Assembly: GCF_000001735.4 (NCBI RefSeq) | Contig: NC_003075.7 | Span: 6,511,001-6,575,000, forward strand | From: Arabidopsis thaliana | Taxonomy: Eukaryota > Streptophyta > Magnoliopsida > Brassicales > Brassicaceae | Reading direction: 5' to 3' | DNA: 64,000 nucleotides | In this document: piece after piece, positions 44,712 to 56,629 of the stretch | Position numbering within the stretch: position 1 is the first letter of the stretch | Layout: the number at the start of each line of letters is the position of its first letter | Made by a program: the position numbers and the translations under genes | Notes under the pieces: model-generated | What the model was told of the DNA's origin: nothing | Databases searched by the model: none | The model's input: only the letters and a program-made list of their open reading frames with translations

Positions 44712-46335
44712 GTTATTTTACTTTTTATAATTTTGATTCTTAGTCTTTATCAGAAAAGAAAAAGAATTGATTCTTAGTTCTTGGATTTATGAAAAGTAAA
44801 TAATTATGTGCAAAGAGATTCTTTGATAATTTTTCAATATAATAAAATATTAAGAATATTATTTAAAAAAAAAAAATTGAGGGAAGAGATTCATTTGATT
44901 TTACGAAAACGCTAAAACGAGATGGATTAAATGTTAGCCTTTTTCATGACAAATATGTTGTAAAGCATAATCATGTACAAGGTAAAATAATTTTGGGTTT
45001 TTAGTGTTTATGTCGTAATTCTATAATTTTTCTCAACTACTTTTTTCTTTGTATAATTTAGCATTTTTAATATCAAACACTTTTGATTCCAAATACAGTT
45101 TATTTTTATTTTCTTAAGACTACTTACCAAACACACATAAACGGTTTTTAATATCTAAAGTTACCAAATGTATGTATTTCAAAAAACAATCATCAGCAAA
45201 TTTAGATGTTTTGAATTTTTATTAGAAGAAATGCATTGCATGGTTATAATTAGAAAATTAAAATAAAATATAAATCAGGATTATATGACCAAAAATTGTT
45301 TTAACTTTTACTTAGCATTTACACATAAATTAACAGAAATATAATATTTTTTAAAAAATAATTTTCTTATAATAAAAATTGTTATATTGAAATTCGAATA
45401 TTAAGATTTGGCAAGTCGCCAAAATATAATCACACTCAACAAATTTATATTGTCTCACTAATTATCTGTTCATAATACATATATCAAATGTATAAATCTT
45501 AATATAATAAATTTTAAACTAATTTCAACTGTCATACTAAACAAGAGTTTATACAAGTCTTTACCTAGTGTTATACTCCCTCTGGAAATGTTAAAGCTTA
45601 TTGTTTAAGAAAACATATTATACACCTAAAGAAAACTATGCATTCGTTTTGTGCCATGTGTTGTTTTACTAGTCGTGACTCGTGATTCTCCATATCATTA
45701 CGTTAATCCCAACTCTCAACTATTATTATGTTATTTTTTACTATAGAATGGAAACTTGTAGATTACTTATATGAAGGTTGATTAAAATGTAATTAAAATC
45801 TGTATCTTTTTTATAAAAAAAGTCTCTTCATATATGTTTTAGTTGATGAGTGATGGACAAGTAAAAATAAATAAAATAAGTACATACGTTTTGTTTTAGT
45901 GATATAAATATATGATGCCAAAAATGTACATATATTTTCTGGATAAATATTAGAGTTGTAGATCCAGGTTTGCTATGATCTAGCTCTGTCCGAAAATTGC
46001 AGAGCGTGATCTTTTCTCTGTAGTACGACCGATTTGTTTTACTTTATCCAATCGTTTTAACTTTTTCACCACGGTTAAAAAAGTTAAAATCAGATCTCTA
46101 ACCATTTTCTCAACGAACCTCGCTAATATTTCTCATTTAATCAAAATTTAATCACCATTAATCCTTTGGTTGATTACTCTTTTGTCCTCTTCTTCTTCTC
46201 TCTTCTCTTTCTTGGTGGCTCTCTTCTTATAGCCACTGTTCCCTTTTTCATTGTATTCCTCAAATCTCTTTACTTGATCGTTGGTTCTCTCAAAAATCAG
46301 ATTTTTATTTCTGGGTTTTGTTCGATTTTGTGATC
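42613..46335. other. Large AT-rich intergenic region upstream of CID12
   Basis: 3.7 kb without a recognisable gene. It contains an AT microsatellite at 44673-44707. The last about 300 bp is pyrimidine-rich (CTCTTCTTCTTCTCTCTTCTC around 46188-46208) and is probably the CID12 promoter and 5' UTR. Confidence 0.55.
44673..44707. repeat. AT microsatellite
   Basis: About 17 AT dinucleotides in intergenic DNA. Confidence 0.9.
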
Positions 46336-48143
46336 ATGGCGGTCATTGAGAGCGTCGGAGCTAATACTACTGTGGAAGCTGGTGGTTTGATCTCGCCGTC
46401 GCCGCCGTCTTCCGTCACCAGTCAAGAATCAGGAGCTTCTTCTAACAACGATCACGGTGGAAATGGAATCCATGATGAGATCGGAGTCCACGTGGCGAGA
46501 TCCGACGGTGGTGAGAGTTTTAAGCGTGATATGAGAGAGCTTCACGAGCTCTTGTCTAAGCTTAATCCTATGGCTAAAGAGTTTATTCCTCCTTCACTTA
46601 CTAAGCCAGTTGTTAATGGTTTTAACGGCGGTTTCTTCGCCGTTAATAATGGCTTTGTTGCTGCCGGAAATTTCCCCGTCAACGAAGACGGTAGCTTTCG
46701 TCGGGTAAGAACATCTCTCTTCTCTCTTCTCTGTGATTTTGGGGTTTTGAATCAAATTGTTCTTTAGGGTTTTTGATGATTCTTCATTTTGGTTTCTCTG
46801 TTTCTTCTTGTGTGTGTTTGTGAGTTTTAAAAATCTCACCTTTATGTGTCAAAATGATTTGATTTGAAACAGAAGAAGTCGTTCGGACAACAAGGGAAAC
46901 GGAGAATGAATCCTAGGACAAGTTTGGCTCAGCGTGAAGAGATCATAAGAAGAACTGTCTATGTGTCTGATATTGACCAACAGGTTTTAAAAAGTTTCCA
47001 CCTTTCTTCAATTGTTCATTCTCAGCCTTTAGTGTATAATCACTTATTAGTAATCTTATTCTTGGGTTTAAGGTCACTGAGGAGCAGCTTGCTGGTTTGT
47101 TTATCGGCTTTGGACAGGTTTAAGCAACTTCTTAAAGTTCATCTTTGTTTGTGTTGTGTTATGGTGTTGACTGTATTTGGTTGTTTAGGTTGTTGACTGT
47201 CGTATATGTGGTGATCCCAACTCAGTACTTAGGTTTGCTTTCATCGAGTTCACTGATGAAGGTATCATTAGTTTCTCTATGTAATCTGTTTATTGGATAA
47301 TGCCTGTAAGTGCTTGGTTTATGGTTTGTCATTTTGGGACTTGTAGTGGGTGCAAGGACTGCTCTGAATTTGTCTGGGACGATGCTTGGATTCTATCCTG
47401 TGAAGGTTATGCCGTCTAAGACAGCTATTGCACCGGTTAACCCAACCTTCTTGCCAAGGGTAAGGTTTTTTCTTGTGTTTCATCACATTCTGACTGCAAA
47501 GTTATGGTTTTTTAGACTCAAGAGGTTTGATTTTAGTCCTGTCTTTGTTCTTAGACTGAAGATGAGCGTGAGATGTGTGCAAGAACTATCTACTGCACTA
47601 ACATTGACAAGAAGGTGACTCTCACTCGAATAAATTGGTTTCCTTTGCCAAACTATTCTGAAACTTAATGTTGCTAACTTTGCTTAGTTTCACTTTTCAA
47701 CAGCTCACTCAAACCGACATTAAACTCTTCTTTGAGTCTGTGTGTGGCGAGGTGTACCGTCTGAGGCTACTGGGCGATTATCATCATCCAACTCGCATCG
47801 GCTTCGTGGAGTTTGTCATGGTAAGCAAATACTTCTGTTATCTCTCTTTCTTCCAACCTTCCATTTGTCAACTATAACGCTTATGCATTTTCATTAGTTA
47901 AGTATGATCTTTTCACTCTTCCGCAGGCTGAAAGCGCGATAGCGGCTCTCAACTGCAGTGGTGTCCTTCTTGGTTCTTTACCGATAAGGTCCAAGAACAA
48001 ACCAACACTTACTCTTTAACATTCTCTCTAAATTGATCATCAATCTGAACATTGATCGTACTTTGGTGGTTGGATTTTGCAGGGTGAGTCCATCAAAGAC
48101 ACCGGTTCGTTCCCGTGCTATCCCGCGACATCAAATGCATTAA
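46336..48143 (+). CDS. CID12: CID12, PABC-interacting RNA-binding protein with two RRMs
   Basis: Exons: 46336-46704, 46873-46983, 47073-47117, 47189-47261, 47347-47459, 47555-47614, 47704-47820, 47927-47988, 48083-48143; 337 codons (336 aa). Start chosen at MAVIESVG, the first ATG; codons upstream in frame have none. A PAM2 motif (SKLNPMAKEFIPPS, about residues 74-88) is the known ligand of the PABC domain of poly(A)-binding protein. A basic stretch (KKSFGQQGKRRMNPR) may be a nuclear signal. Two RRMs follow, with RNP2-like VYVSDI and IYCTNI and RNP1-like RFAFIEF and RIGFVEF; both RNP1 motifs lack the usual glycine-rich start. Family: CTC-interacting domain proteins, linking RNA binding to poly(A)-binding protein. 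Named by the PAM2 plus two-RRM architecture and recalled order (AT4G10610, also called RBP37). Confidence 0.9.
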
Positions 48144-49396
48144 CCGTAGCTACAAGTTTTATATATATTTCTGCTCCTCACAGACATGTAAAGAATGTTT
48201 GTCTGAAACTTCTGGTTCTTCTGTTTTCCCGTATGTAATGCTAGAAGCTTGATGATGCTTCTGTTGCCTTTTGCTTTTGGGTAAATCTCTTAGGGAGAGT
48301 TTTTTCGATTTGGGTTCCTACGTTTAGTAGTTTACACAGAGCAGAAGAGTAAAACACTGAGAGAGGCTTTTGAAGATTGTCTCTGTTTTTTAGTTATTTA
48401 TACTCTTACCCCTGAAGTTATTAGAAACTTGCTTTGGTGCTTAAAAGTTTCTTCTACATTTTAGAGTTATGCATTTACATTATTGTCCTTCTTTGTTTTT
48501 TTTAATTGTTTTCGTCTTCGAGAAAAGTGTTAGGTACATGAAAGTCTGTGTTCTTAGTTGAACAAGTCAATTTCTATTTTCATTTTAAATTTCGGAAACG
48601 TGAATCATGTTTATCAGAAGAATATCAAGATTATAAAACTATACTAGTCACAAACATATTTAAATTTTAACAACAAATGAAGAATTTTGAGAATTTTAAT
48701 TATATTTTCTTTGAGATATTAAATTTATAAATTTATGTTCAAAGTTTTTATGTTTTCATGTTAACGTCGGGAATCAAAAGTCGTCCTAGAAATAAATTAT
48801 ATAATTACCATAAACAATTTTGAATTTAATTATAAAAAAAGAGAATGAGGAATCTAGAAATTTATTGTTTTACCTTAAATTTTTGGATATTTCCCATGTT
48901 TAGTCTATGTTCGTAGTCAACTCAAAACAAAATCAAATTTCTGTTTTCGATAGGATTTAAATAAGAATTATCAAAAAACAAAATCTGAATAAAATAAAGA
49001 AAGGAATCTTGGAAATTTTTAAATTTTACCCTGAATATTTGTATTTTTTTCTTAAGTTTTAACTTTTCTTTTGGTTCTCCTTTCATCAGCAAACACATTA
49101 ATATCAGTCAGACAGTCAAATTCTTGAATTGGTCAATGTTAAATTTTTAATTATCATGACAAGTAAACTTGCTCAGTTGTATTTTTAATCGAATGGTAAA
49201 TAAACTTTAAAGGATGAAATTGTAATTTGCAAGTATCACACGTCAAGCGTATGTGGTGGCTAGTTGGACTTACACCAGTTGAGTTGATCCATCTTTGCGC
49301 ATTTCGAGAGCGTCTCTGTCATCTCTAAGTAAAGCTTTGACATCTTTTGTACTTTCCAAAACATACAAAAAAAACAAAAAGTCAAAATTGTTGTAA
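48144..49396. other. CID12 3' flank and AT-rich spacer
   Basis: The first about 400 bp probably contains the CID12 3' UTR. The rest is AT-rich with no gene seen. Confidence 0.5.
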
Positions 49397-49408
49397 TTAT
49401 ATTACAAT

Positions 49409-50630
49409 AAAGCAAAAGTGGCTTGGTCTGTTGTCTGCTTGCCAAAATCCGAAGGGGGGCTAGGCCTTCGAAGATTCACAGAGTGGAATGTTACACTTAG
49501 TCTAAAGCTCATCTGGCTCTTATTCTCTAATAGTAACTCTCTTTGGGTCGCTTGGCATAGACATTACTGGTTCATAAAGAAAAGATTGCAGGATACTTGG
49601 AATTGGAAGTGCCTCATACGCCTAAGACCACTCGCAGAACGTTTTATTAAGTGTTATCTTGGTAATGGGTTGAATGCAAGTTTCTGGAGGGACAATTGGT
49701 CTCCTTTTGGGCCACTGATTAAGTTTCTAGGTGAAGAGGGTCCAAGGAGATTGCGGATCCCTGTGGTGTCCTCTGTTTCTAAAGCTATTGTGGAAAATAG
49801 TTGGATTTTGCCATCACCACGTTCTGATGTTGAGCTTCAATTACACACTTACTTATCAACTATTGCCCTTCCATTGCAAACGGACTCGGCAGATTCCTAT
49901 GGTTGGGTTGTTCAAAATGTGGATTGTAATGGTTTTTCTTCCTCTAAAACATGGGAGGTCCTGAGGAGAAGAGAAGACAAAAAGGATTGGGCTCCTCTTA
50001 TCTGGTTTAAAGGTGCAACGCCTAGAAACTCATTTCATATGTGGATTTCAAATCTCGATAGGCTGCCTACTCGTGCGAGGTTGGTTTCTTGGGGTCTGCA
50101 GATCTCACCTCTCTGTTGTTTATGCTCTCAGTCTGTTGAGACCCGGGACCATCTTATTCTCACTTGTGGATTCAGTTCTTCAATCTGGAACATGGTGCAG
50201 GCTAGGCTTAGGTTGCAGCCTGTTCAGTTCAGAGTTTGGGAAAGCTTACTATCTTGGATCAAGTTAAGTACGGCCTCCTCTCCTTCCATCATTAGGAAGC
50301 TTGTTGCTCAAGCCACTGTTTGTGCTATTTGGAAGCAGAGAAACAACCTTTTGCATAACTTACAAGACATTCTACCGTCTATCATCTTCAAGAATATAGA
50401 CCGTGAGATCATCAATTCCATCAACGCAAGGTGTCATCGGAGAAAGTTTAGATCGCTTATGAGATTGTGGATCAGATAGTTCTGTCTTTTGGTTATTATA
50501 ATTGTTTGCTTCCTTGTTTTTTCTTTCTTTTTGCCAAGGAACCAAAGCTTTAGGTAATCAAAAATATAAATCCAACTCTATTTCATTTTATATGATATTT
50601 ACTCACTTAGCAAAAAAAAAAAAAAAAAAG
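49409..50630 (+). mobile_element. 5'-truncated LINE (non-LTR retrotransposon)
   Basis: A 1.2-kb insertion ending in an A-tract (50612-50629) and flanked by a 12-bp duplication TTATATTACAAT at 49397-49408 and 50631-50642. The open frame begins almost at the insertion edge, which is the signature of 5' truncation during target-primed reverse transcription. It retains only the C-terminal part of the LINE ORF2. Confidence 0.93.
49418..50479 (+). CDS. C-terminal fragment of LINE ORF2 with zf-RVT domain
   Basis: 353 codons still open, no frameshift. The start (MAWSVVCLPKSEGGLGLRR) is the segment found after the reverse transcriptase domain of plant LINEs. The zinc-binding reverse-transcriptase-associated domain (zf-RVT) is visible: TARLVSWG, then CCLCSQSVETRDHLILTC. 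The polymerase and endonuclease domains are missing, so it cannot transpose by itself. A gene model exists at this place in Arabidopsis (probably AT4G10613), but the frame is that of the element and an actual cellular role is unproven. Confidence 0.85.
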   Translation: MAWSVVCLPKSEGGLGLRRFTEWNVTLSLKLIWLLFSNSNSLWVAWHRHYWFIKKRLQDTWNWKCLIRLRPLAERFIKCYLGNGLNASFWRDNWSPFGPLIKFLGEEGPRRLRIPVVSSVSKAIVENSWILPSPRSDVELQLHTYLSTIALPLQTDSADSYGWVVQNVDCNGFSSSKTWEVLRRREDKKDWAPLIWFKGATPRNSFHMWISNLDRLPTRARLVSWGLQISPLCCLCSQSVETRDHLILTCGFSSSIWNMVQARLRLQPVQFRVWESLLSWIKLSTASSPSIIRKLVAQATVCAIWKQRNNLLHNLQDILPSIIFKNIDREIINSINARCHRRKFRSLMRLWIR

Positions 50631-50642
50631 TTATATTACAAT

Positions 50643-53296
50643 TTGCTGGTACTAATTAATGACTTTTATTTGTATGTTTAACTAGAGCCCAACCCAAATT
50701 TATCAAACGCACATTTTTTTTTGACAACTTCTTTTGAATTTTCTATTTAATTATATGGCTTTAAACAAAAGAAATTATGATATTGTGAAATTGTTTTAAT
50801 AGGTCAAATATATTCAAATCAAGATATTTAACGGTTTGAGTAAAAATAAGCTTATAGCAAAACTTCTGAAAATATATATGGTCACGTACATATTTTGCAG
50901 CTAGGAAGTGGACTTATATTACTAGCTAACCAAAAACTTATAGGTGCAATTACAGTTTTAGGGAGATTTTTTTAGTTCTTTTTATTTTTATATTAGATAC
51001 CGTTATGTTTCTTTTCCCGCAAAATCTAGGTACTTTTGATCCGAGGAATGATTTTTCCATTATTAGTTAAATAGCGATACTATTAAATAAAAGAATAACT
51101 TCTACTATCTATGTTCATTTTAATTGATTTTCTAGAAAACTACATATATTAAAAAATATATATTAAAACTGATTAGAAATGTATTAATTTTTTTAAATTA
51201 TATTTTTTTTATAATTTTAAACCAGTGATATTTAATTATTTGTTTTAAAGTTTAAAATTCATCAATAATAACTAATAAATAGTGAATAAAAAATCTAAAA
51301 AATTAACTTTTTTGAAACAATTGTTTTTCCTAAAAGATCAAGTAATAAGTAACAGAAATAGTAATAAACTATTTTCTTATCTCAATCATTGTAAATAGTT
51401 TTAAAATGAAAGTGGAATACAAGTTTCAGTTATAAATTATAATTCACACTCAATAACATATTTTGAAGCAAGGAAGTGTACCTATATTAAATTTCAATTT
51501 CATGGAGCTTGAACATATTTTGCATCAAATGAGATCATGCAGTTTTGGATGTTATTCAACTCATTCAACATCGATTGCTATAATTCATGATTCTCCATCT
51601 TTTCAACCTGCTTTTCAAAGATGGCTACTACCGAATATGTTGCCTCATACTTCATTAGATTCTACATTTTTTTATATAATAACCAGGATGACCTTTGTAT
51701 ATTTTTGGCCAAGACATATCTTTATAACTTATTAAAATGTCCATAAAAAGCCTTTGAAAAATCTCATGAGAAAGTCACAAGCCCATGTAAACAGTGAGTA
51801 AGGTAGTAGCTACACATATAGTATAAGCCAGAGTCGTAGATCAGGATCAAGTGTGCCATGAGAAAACTTTGGCTTGTATGCACTAAATAACAAAGTGAAC
51901 TAGCATGTTAGAGAAAAGAAGATTACGGTGGCAAAAATATTGTACTTAGAGCATGGTGCGGTGCGAGAAAGTTTTGACAAACTTTTCTTAGAGAGAGTTT
52001 TACATCAAGATCAAAATTACGTCAATAACTAAAAGATTATGGCAAATGAGCACCGCAAAAAATAAATCTCAGTATAAACCTCACCATTATCGGAACACTC
52101 GCCGGAAATCTAAGAAATGAGGACTCTATCAAGTTAGCCTCTATCAAGCTTCTCCGATCTTTAGTCGATCTATGGATCTTGCAGATTTAAGAGTTTTAAT
52201 ATCAGCAGTTTTTCGTAATCGGTCTCCAGCTTCATATTGCAATTCTATTAAAGAAAAGTTCAAATTTGGGGTTCATAAGAGTTATAGTCCGAATGTACGT
52301 TTTACAAAGATTTCTCAAGACGTTGAAAAAAAATTGCCAATAGAGAAATCAACCTCAACACAGCTCAAATCTAAACAATGCCAGCTCAAATCGACCGACT
52401 ATAACAACAAGATTGTTTTGATGGTTCATCAACTACTCATATGTGTCATGACATACCATTTTTCGGAAAAAAATGAGAGCAAAAAATGACAAAAAGAAAA
52501 TGTGGTTGTGAAACACATCTCATGTCTCGTTGGTGCATAACTCATAAGGGGAAATCCTAGACTCGAAATTAAACTTGCATATCACCATAGCACATTATGA
52601 TTAGTGGAGTAATTGCCACCAGCAAAATATAAATAGTTGTATGTTTTATATGAAGACATAGTATGTAAGGTGGTAGAATGGTAAAGAATGCCCCCATTAA
52701 AAACAAGAGGTAGTAGCTTTGAACCCTTTTAGCAATATTTTGCCTCCATTAAATGTTTTGGTTGGATCTGCCCTTGACAATAGCTAAGGTAATGTCTATG
52801 TGTTCTCCTTCTAACACAGATAAAGAAGTAACATGAAGAATGACTTAGATAGATAGGCTTGAGATCGTACTGTTTGTGGTTTGTTTAGTGATTCGGTAGA
52901 TGGTGGAAGATTTAATTGAACTCTATCCAATTTTCACGACATTATAGATTGTAGAAAATTTGCATTAACAGATTTTAAATTGATTTTTTTTTTCACTAAA
53001 CATATAATTGAAGAAATTTATTACAAGTCATCTTTACTTGAAAGATTTTATTACTAAAAATCCCGTTTAGTTTATAGTTTTAAGATTTCCCAAATTTAAT
53101 ATTTTCCCCAACAATTTGTTTAATACTCCTAATTTAGATTTGTTAATGCAACCAAACAATATGAGTACTTATTTACAAAACCTAAATACTACAGGTACCT
53201 TTTCGCAATTTCCCAAAACTAAACACACTCTTCTTCTTCCTCCCATAGAAACACAAAAGCCCTAAATCTCATTTTCTTATTACCCGTCGGAGTGAA
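50643..53296. other. Intergenic region between LINE and GTPase gene
   Basis: No supported gene. Open frames at 51463-51735 and 52172-52489 lack domains. At 52669-52726 there is a pol III-like A-box (GGTGGTAGAATGG) followed by a B-box-like TAGCTTTGAACCC, suggesting a degenerate tRNA-derived SINE of uncertain limits. The last about 100 bp is the GTPase gene's 5' UTR. Confidence 0.45.
52660..52790 (+). mobile_element. Possible tRNA-derived SINE remnant
   Basis: A-box-like GGTGGTAGAATGGTAA (about 52669-52684) and B-box-like GTAGCTTTGAACCC (about 52713-52726) at tRNA-like spacing, with no tRNA cloverleaf. No A-tail or target duplication found, so limits are approximate. Confidence 0.25.
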
Positions 53297-55402
53297 ATGC
53301 TTTCGAAAGCAGCAAGAGAGCTTTCATCATCAAAGCTTAAACCTTTATTCGCTCTTCATCTCTCTTCCTTCAAATCTTCCATACCCACTAAACCAAACCC
53401 TTCTCCTCCTTCATATCTCAATCCCCACCACTTCAACAATATCTCAAAACCGCCATTTTTGCGTTTCTACTCTTCTTCTTCGTCCTCTAATCTCCTTCCG
53501 CTAAACAGAGATGGGAATTACAACGATACAACTTCAATCACAATCTCCGTTTGCCCAGGTTGTGGAGTTCATATGCAAAACTCAAACCCAAAACATCCAG
53601 GTTTCTTCATCAAACCATCAACAGAGAAACAGAGGAACGATTTGAATCTTCGTGATCTCACACCCATCTCTCAAGAGCCTGAATTTATAGATTCAATCAA
53701 ACGAGGGTTTATCATTGAACCAATCAGTAGTTCTGACTTAAACCCTAGAGATGATGAACCATCAGATTCAAGACCATTGGTTTGTGCTAGGTGTCATTCA
53801 CTTAGACATTACGGGAGAGTGAAAGATCCAACGGTTGAGAATCTTCTTCCTGATTTTGATTTTGATCATACTGTTGGTAGGAGACTAGGTTCAGCTTCTG
53901 GTGCTAGAACTGTTGTGTTGATGGTTGTTGATGCTTCAGATTTCGATGGTTCTTTTCCTAAGAGGGTAGCTAAGCTTGTGTCGAGAACTATTGATGAGAA
54001 TAATATGGCTTGGAAAGAAGGGAAGTCTGGTAATGTACCTAGAGTTGTTGTTGTTGTGACTAAGATTGATTTGTTACCGAGTTCGTTGTCTCCTAATAGG
54101 TTTGAGCAATGGGTTAGATTAAGAGCTCGTGAAGGTGGTTTAAGTAAGATTACTAAGTTGCATTTTGTTAGTCCTGTTAAGAATTGGGGGATTAAGGATT
54201 TGGTTGAAGATGTGGCTGCTATGGCTGGGAAGAGAGGTCATGTTTGGGCTGTTGGATCGCAGAATGCCGGAAAAAGTACGTTGATTAATGCTGTTGGGAA
54301 GGTTGTTGGTGGGAAAGTTTGGCATTTGACGGAAGCTCCTGTGCCGGGAACTACGTTGGGGATAATTAGGATTGAAGGTGTTTTGCCTTTTGAGGCTAAG
54401 TTGTTTGATACTCCGGGGCTGTTGAATCCGCATCAGATCACTACGAGGCTTACGAGAGAGGAGCAGAGACTTGTTCATATTAGCAAGGAGCTTAAACCAA
54501 GGACTTATAGGATCAAGGTTTGGTTCAATATAATAGAATGTGTTGGCTTTTTGGATACAATTGTGGGATTGTTAATTGGATTGTGTTGTTGTTGCAGGAA
54601 GGTTATACGGTTCACATTGGTGGGCTAATGAGACTTGACATTGATGAAGCATCTGTTGATTCTCTATATGTGACAGTTTGGGCGTCTCCTTATGTTCCAC
54701 TTCACATGGGGAAGAAGGAGAATGCTTACAAAACACTCGAGGACCATTTCGGTTGTCGATTGCAGGTAAAGCTCTGGCCTTTTCAGTTGTGTAAGACAGA
54801 ATATGATCAATTTATGTATTGAACATTATTTAGATTACAAAGTTTTGATGTAAAAAGAAAATATTACTTGAGGACCATTTCGATTGTAGATAAATATCAT
54901 ATTGTAACGAACTTGAAGTATTTAGGATCAAAGCTTGATTTGAACACTGCCCTTGATACTAGTCCTAACCTTTTGTACATTTTGGTTTTTGATGAAGCCG
55001 CCGATTGGAGAGAAGCGGGTTGAAGAGTTGGGGAAATGGGTTAGAAAGGAATTCCGAGTGAGTGGAACCAGTTGGGACACAAGTTCAGTAGATATAGCTG
55101 TTTCAGGTCTCGGTTGGTTTGCGTTAGGACTAAAAGGAGACGCGATTTTAGGTGTATGGACTCACGAGGGGATTGATGTCTTCTGCCGTGACTCATTGCT
55201 CCCGCAACGAGCACACACTTTTGAAGACTCTGGATTCACTGTCTCCAAGATCGTTGCCAAAGCTGATAGAAATTTTAACCAAATTCACAAGGAGGAAACA
55301 CAGAAGAAACGAAAACCCAACAAGTCTTTTTCAGATTCTGTATCTGACAGAGACAATAGCCGCGAGGTGTCACAGCCTTCAGATATCTTACCAACAATGT
55401 GA
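53297..55402 (+). CDS. Circularly permuted GTPase, YqeH/BPG2-like, organellar
   Basis: Exons 53297-54517, 54598-54765 and 54998-55402; 598 codons (597 aa). The N-terminal about 70 residues are rich in Ser, Pro and Lys/Arg, as in a transit peptide. Zinc-ligand pairs follow (CPGCG at about 86-89 and CARC at 163-166). GTPase motifs come in permuted order: G4 TKID (255-258), then G1 GSQNAGKS (320-327), G2 near T352, and G3 DTPG (371-374). This G4-G1-G3 order is the mark of the YqeH/NOA1/BPG2 group, which acts in ribosome assembly in chloroplasts or mitochondria. Three exons are joined by GT-AG introns. The start is the first ATG in frame. Probably AT4G10620 by order; plastid versus mitochondrial targeting is not settled by sequence. 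Confidence 0.92.
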
Positions 55403-55624
55403 CTCTTATAAGTTAGTTACCTTTTCCTTGGTTTGTTGAAATTACATTGAAAGCTTATTTTCTTCAAAGCTTATTTCATTCATTGAAAGGTTCATTACAT
55501 AGACCATAACAAGTTGGTAACATAGATGATTTGTATTGAATTATACATCAAACAAACACAGAGTTGCTCTGTTTCACCACAATAGCTTCATAGAGTGAAA
55601 TCAGTGAGACTTCTAAACTCTCTA
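55403..55624. other. Short spacer between convergent genes
   Basis: 222 bp shared by the 3' ends of the GTPase gene (+) and the glutaredoxin-like gene (-). Their 3' UTRs probably overlap. Confidence 0.5.
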
Positions 55625-56629
55625 TCAACTGCAAATAGGACATGGAACAAGACCATTCTCATTACACTCATTACATCTCACAACCACCGAAGCACTACCC
55701 CATCCTTTCACCATCTTACAGCTTCCATTACACCGAAAACACGGCAAGAAAAACAAACCGCCGCAACCATCACACGCGCCGCTCTCGCATCCTCCCGCTT
55801 TCTTTCTCGGAATCCCGCTGATCAGCTCTCCGAAAGAACCTTCCTCAACTAGTCTCAACACTTCCTCTCCTCCACCAATGTACCTTCCCTTCACAAAAAC
55901 CCGAGGCGGCAATGCAGCCACTCCCTCATCCCCAACTCTCTTCGCCATTAGACTCACAAGCTCTTCTCTAAACCTTCTATCCATCGACACATCTCTCTCG
56001 CAAACCACAACACCAAAACTCTCCACCGCCGCTCTCACAGCGTTACACGCCTCAAACGTTTGACGAACACCTCGCAACGACGTCGTGTACATCACCACAC
56101 GATTCTCTCCTCCTGGTGGACAAATCCTCTCAAATTTCTCATCCAATTTCAAATCTAACGGTTTAAACGATTTTCTAGGGCTTCTCGAATTAGAATCCGA
56201 ATCCTCTCTGTTCAGATCTAGCGGTTTCAAAACCTCGTCGTTCAAGTTTTTTCTAGGGTTTCTCCGACTAGGATCTGAATTCTCTTTGTTCTCTCCACCA
56301 AACACTTTATACTTCACCGGAGTCTTAGGAAGTGGCGTGAATCGGAAACTCTCTCCGTCGAGACCAGACATTAACTCCCAAGAGTTAATAATCTCCGGTT
56401 CCGACTTTATCACCCTTGGCTCAGACCATATTGACTTAGATTTTGTATCGACTGTGAATTTCTCCGGCGGCGTCATAGGAGGAGAAGGAGGAGGAGGAGG
56501 ATCGAGTGTGAGAAGACCATAAGTGGTGGAGGTTAGTTTGACGATGTGGTGACCGAAGGCGGAGCTTCCACCGCCGATTTGAGAGAAGTCTTCGTCGTGG
56601 TTTAGGAGGTTAGATGAGACGCAACCCAT
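55625..56629 (-). CDS. Glutaredoxin-family protein with C-terminal CxxC-rich zinc-like module
   Basis: Single exon of 335 codons (334 aa). Start at 56629 (MGCVSSNLLN) is the first ATG; the frame extends upstream only through a GTG. Residues 2-6 GCVSS fit N-myristoylation plus palmitoylation, so membrane attachment is likely. The middle is disordered, Pro/Ser/Lys rich. A glutaredoxin-like fold starts near 175 (RVVMYTTSLRGVRQTFEAC) with the cis-Pro region ALPPRVFVKGRYIGGGEEV. The usual CPYC/CxxS active site is replaced by SLRG, so oxidoreductase activity is doubtful. The end has four CxxC pairs (CDGCGG, CFRCNG, CNECNENG, CPIC), as in the DnaJ-like zinc module of plant long glutaredoxin-family proteins. 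Probably AT4G10630. Role unknown. Confidence 0.9.
   Translation of the reverse strand: MGCVSSNLLNHDEDFSQIGGGSSAFGHHIVKLTSTTYGLLTLDPPPPPSPPMTPPEKFTVDTKSKSIWSEPRVIKSEPEIINSWELMSGLDGESFRFTPLPKTPVKYKVFGGENKENSDPSRRNPRKNLNDEVLKPLDLNREDSDSNSRSPRKSFKPLDLKLDEKFERICPPGGENRVVMYTTSLRGVRQTFEACNAVRAAVESFGVVVCERDVSMDRRFREELVSLMAKRVGDEGVAALPPRVFVKGRYIGGGEEVLRLVEEGSFGELISGIPRKKAGGCESGACDGCGGLFFLPCFRCNGSCKMVKGWGSASVVVRCNECNENGLVPCPICS

Noticed and set aside
51463..51735. 90-codon open frame on +
   Set aside because: No recognisable domain, and no splice or promoter signals to support it.
52172..52489. 105-codon open frame on +
   Set aside because: No domain, no signal peptide, no related sequence recognised; AT-rich surroundings make chance frames of this size likely.
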